Shown here in pieces: positions 3,843 through 5,865 of a DNA stretch of 5,865 nucleotides. A program made the position numbers and the translations under genes. The stretch is from Deltaproteobacteria bacterium RIFOXYA12_FULL_61_11. GTDB lineage: Bacteria > Bdellovibrionota_F > JAHFAK01 > YA12-FULL-61-11. The DNA is taken from assembly GCA_001799195.1 (NCBI GenBank), contig MGSU01000284.1, forward strand, positions 1-5,865, written 5' to 3'. Positions within the stretch are counted from its first letter, which is position 1. Each line of letters begins with the position of its first letter. The notes beneath the pieces were generated by a model, which worked only from the letters and a program-made list of their open reading frames with translations, ran no database searches and had not been told where the DNA came from.

Positions 3843-5865
3843 TCAGAGACCGGCGCCCAAGCCAACGTAGAAACGCAGGGGCAGGCCATCGTAGGCGCCT
3901 TTCTGGAGCAAGCTGACCTCTCGGTCCTGGAAGCCGTGGGCGATGGTGACAAAGGCGTGCAACGGCCAGTTGTAGAAGACGAAGTTCTTGGCCTCGAGGT
4001 TGAGACCCGTGTCGAACAGGACCGATGGGCTGCGCTCGAGCCCGCCCTTGCCGTCCGCGACCGTGAAATAGGTTGCTGTACCGTAGTCCCAGGCGTTCCC
4101 AGCGTCGGCGAAGAGTTCGAGGTAGAGGTCGTCGAGGTGCAGGAACGCGTACTGGCGTGCCAGGTCACGGTAGATCGGCAGACGGTAGTGGAGATTGAAC
4201 AGGAACCGGCGTTCGCCGATCAGGCTGAAACTGTCGTACCCCGGGAAGGTCACGGTGTTGTTCACGTCGCGGAAGGTGCGGAAGATCTGTTTACCGCCCA
4301 GGTACAGTTCATCGAACATGCGAACGTCCCGGTCGAGGCTGGTGAGGTGGAGTTGGTAGCCCAAGGAGTGAGCGGCGAGCATCCCCCGAAGACCGAAGTC
4401 GGTCAAGCGGAAGTCCTGGGTGAGGCGGATATCTAGTGTATTGAAATCATAATCTGTTTGTGGATCCCCGGCCTCGAAACCGCCGAACATGCCCAGGGCG
4501 GAGAAACGCTCGTCGATATCCGACCAGGTGTGGGTCAGGCCGAGGGAGAGGAGATACCCTTCGGGATCGATGTCTCCGTCGCGGCGGCGGGACATGGTGC
4601 CGTATTCGAATTGCCAGGTGACCCCGAGATTGGTGATGACCTTGAATTCGGGCAGGTCTCCATAATCGCGGTTGGGATCCAAACCGAATTGGAACTCGCT
4701 GTCGTGGAGGTCGGGGCCGGCGAAGAGCACGGTGCTGGTTTCAGCGGTGATGTCGCGGTAGTGGGTCGAGAGTTCATAGTGTCCACCCAGGATCGAGAAG
4801 TTCGTGCCCACTGTCAGGTTGTCCTGGTAGCGTTTTCCGTAGAGACCCGGATTGGTGTCCAGCCCGAGTTGTTTCACCCCGGCCTCGGTGAGGTAGTTCT
4901 CGACCTGAAAATTGGTGCGGATGGTCTGCAGCTCGGCAAAGAGGTCCCCGAGCCAATGGTGGTAGGCGTAGGACACGGAGAAGACTTGGTCGCGGTCAAG
5001 ATAGGCGCGCAGGACCAGATCGTGACGGTTGAGGTAGTCCATGAGCAACACGTTGATACCAGCACCGTATTGTTCGTCGAAGAGGTTGACCTCGGGTATG
5101 AGCTGCAGCGGGACCAAGGTCAGAGAGTAGGGTTTGATCGTGTGTCGAACCGAGGTTGGAGGTGGTTCCGGGGATGGGGGAACGTCTGGTGATAGGGGTT
5201 CCGGCGTCGGTTCCGCTATCGGTTCGACCGAACGGCCCAGGAAGGCGCTGTTCTCCAAACGGTAGGATCGGAAGCCGAAACTCGAGAAGGAGGTGAAGAA
5301 CAGACCATCGGCGTGGGGGTGGGGGAAGAAAGCGCCGCCGATGACGTTGGTGACCTGGGTCACGGTGCCGTCTTCGAGGGAGCGACGGTAGACGTTGAAA
5401 ATGCCGCTGCGGTCCGAGACGTAATAGACTGCATCACCTTCCGGGGAGAAGACCGGATCGCGGTTCTCGAAGCGGTCGGAGGTCAGGACGGTGGGCGGAG
5501 TTCCCTCGAGCGGTTGCAGCATGATGTTCTGCCGACCGTCGAGGTAACGGTAGTAGACCAGGGAGCGACCATCGGGGGAGAATCTCGGAGCATGACACTG
5601 CACGGTTTCTGGTAGGGCGACGAGCTCGCTCAGGTGATCTCGAAAAAGGCTGGTTCGGGGCTTGAACGTGCGCAGCTCGAGGAGGCTACTGAGGGCCTCG
5701 AGGTGGTCGGGGTCGCCGAGGTGGCTGAAGTCGCCGGCGCTGAGCTCGGAGAACAGAGTGGCGAGTGCGCCGTTACCGCTGACCTTGCCGAAAGGATGGG
5801 TGTAGCGCAGGAAGAAGAGGTCGAAGTTCCGTTCGATCGGGTCGAGTTCGAGAGTGCGCACCTGG
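3843..5865 (-). CDS. TolB/PD40-propeller and outer-membrane beta-barrel (Omp85/D15-like) fusion protein, C-terminal part
   Basis: The frame is open to the right window edge, so the start and any signal peptide are missing; the GTG at 5861 is probably internal. Numbered from that GTG, 672 residues are visible. Residues 1-90 are unassigned. Residues 91-200 hold PD40/TolB blades, with PRFSPDGRSLVYY (92-104) and PVFSPEGDAVYYVSDRSG (136-153) as clear repeats. A Pro/Glu-rich linker spans 213-235. Residues 240-672 alternate polar and hydrophobic residues in strands rich in Tyr, Phe and Leu, as in a transmembrane beta-barrel. The end resembles the Omp85/surface-antigen fold: YLGG (520-523), a strand with YRLPI (559-563), and LFADAGNAW (583-591), a common near-C-terminal Omp85 strand. 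No POTRA repeat is visible in this part. The propeller would sit in the periplasm next to the barrel. A role in outer-membrane transport or assembly is inference; an autotransporter-like or unrelated barrel is possible. The last residue is Leu. Confidence 0.8.
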   Translation of the reverse strand, partial: QVRTLELDPIERNFDLFFLRYTHPFGKVSGNGALATLFSELSAGDFSHLGDPDHLEALSSLLELRTFKPRTSLFRDHLSELVALPETVQCHAPRFSPDGRSLVYYRYLDGRQNIMLQPLEGTPPTVLTSDRFENRDPVFSPEGDAVYYVSDRSGIFNVYRRSLEDGTVTQVTNVIGGAFFPHPHADGLFFTSFSSFGFRSYRLENSAFLGRSVEPIAEPTPEPLSPDVPPSPEPPPTSVRHTIKPYSLTLVPLQLIPEVNLFDEQYGAGINVLLMDYLNRHDLVLRAYLDRDQVFSVSYAYHHWLGDLFAELQTIRTNFQVENYLTEAGVKQLGLDTNPGLYGKRYQDNLTVGTNFSILGGHYELSTHYRDITAETSTVLFAGPDLHDSEFQFGLDPNRDYGDLPEFKVITNLGVTWQFEYGTMSRRRDGDIDPEGYLLSLGLTHTWSDIDERFSALGMFGGFEAGDPQTDYDFNTLDIRLTQDFRLTDFGLRGMLAAHSLGYQLHLTSLDRDVRMFDELYLGGKQIFRTFRDVNNTVTFPGYDSFSLIGERRFLFNLHYRLPIYRDLARQYAFLHLDDLYLELFADAGNAWDYGTATYFTVADGKGGLERSPSVLFDTGLNLEAKNFVFYNWPLHAFVTIAHGFQDREVSLLQKGAYDGLPLRFYVGLGAGL

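Noticed and set aside
3455-4168. Minus-strand open frame spanning the cNMP-binding gene and the end of the barrel gene (237 codons)
   Set aside because: The translation is Ser/Thr/Arg-rich, low in complexity, and overlaps two genes with clear family motifs.
4458-5192. Open frame of 244 codons on the + strand opposite the barrel protein
   Set aside because: It is antisense to a well-supported coding frame, and its Val/Glu/Gly-rich translation shows no domain.

Overview
This is a GC-rich window, judged by eye, from a Gram-negative bacterium. An outer-membrane beta-barrel protein with an Omp85/D15-like C-terminus requires an outer membrane. The combination of a COG3379-type AlkP phosphohydrolase ending in LRGLGYL, a PD40-propeller/barrel fusion and a GGDEF protein resembles Acidobacteriota or the former Deltaproteobacteria. 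No ribosomal or other phylogenetic marker is present, so this placement is a guess.

Layout: (1) Positions 2-790, + strand: the C-terminal 262 residues of a GGDEF protein. The window opens on the last two residues of the GGDEF signature, and the tail looks like a degenerate HD-GYP domain. (2) Positions 797-2257, - strand: a complete cytosolic AlkP-superfamily phosphohydrolase, convergent with the first gene and only 6 bp from it. (3) Positions 2258-2530: a 273-bp divergent intergenic region. It holds a potential three-way-junction fold, an AT-rich island, a G-run block and a candidate promoter for the + strand pair. (4) Positions 2531-3367 and 3369-3812, + strand: a two-gene operon of a monoacylglycerol-lipase-like alpha/beta hydrolase and a stand-alone cyclic-nucleotide-binding domain, separated by 1 bp. 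(5) Positions 3843-5865, - strand: the C-terminal part of a large exported protein with TolB/PD40 propeller blades, a Pro-rich linker and an outer-membrane beta-barrel. Its N-terminus lies beyond the window.

The genes do not form one obvious pathway. The clearest functional link is the lipase and cNMP-binding pair, which share a transcript. Two nucleotide-second-messenger proteins lie close together (a c-di-GMP-type GGDEF protein and a cNMP-binding protein), but nothing in the sequence connects them directly. I see no mobile element, CRISPR array, tRNA or rRNA. I did not find a convincing new multi-gene system. The best leads are the degenerate HD-GYP tail, the lipase/cNMP-sensor operon and the structured intergenic region.
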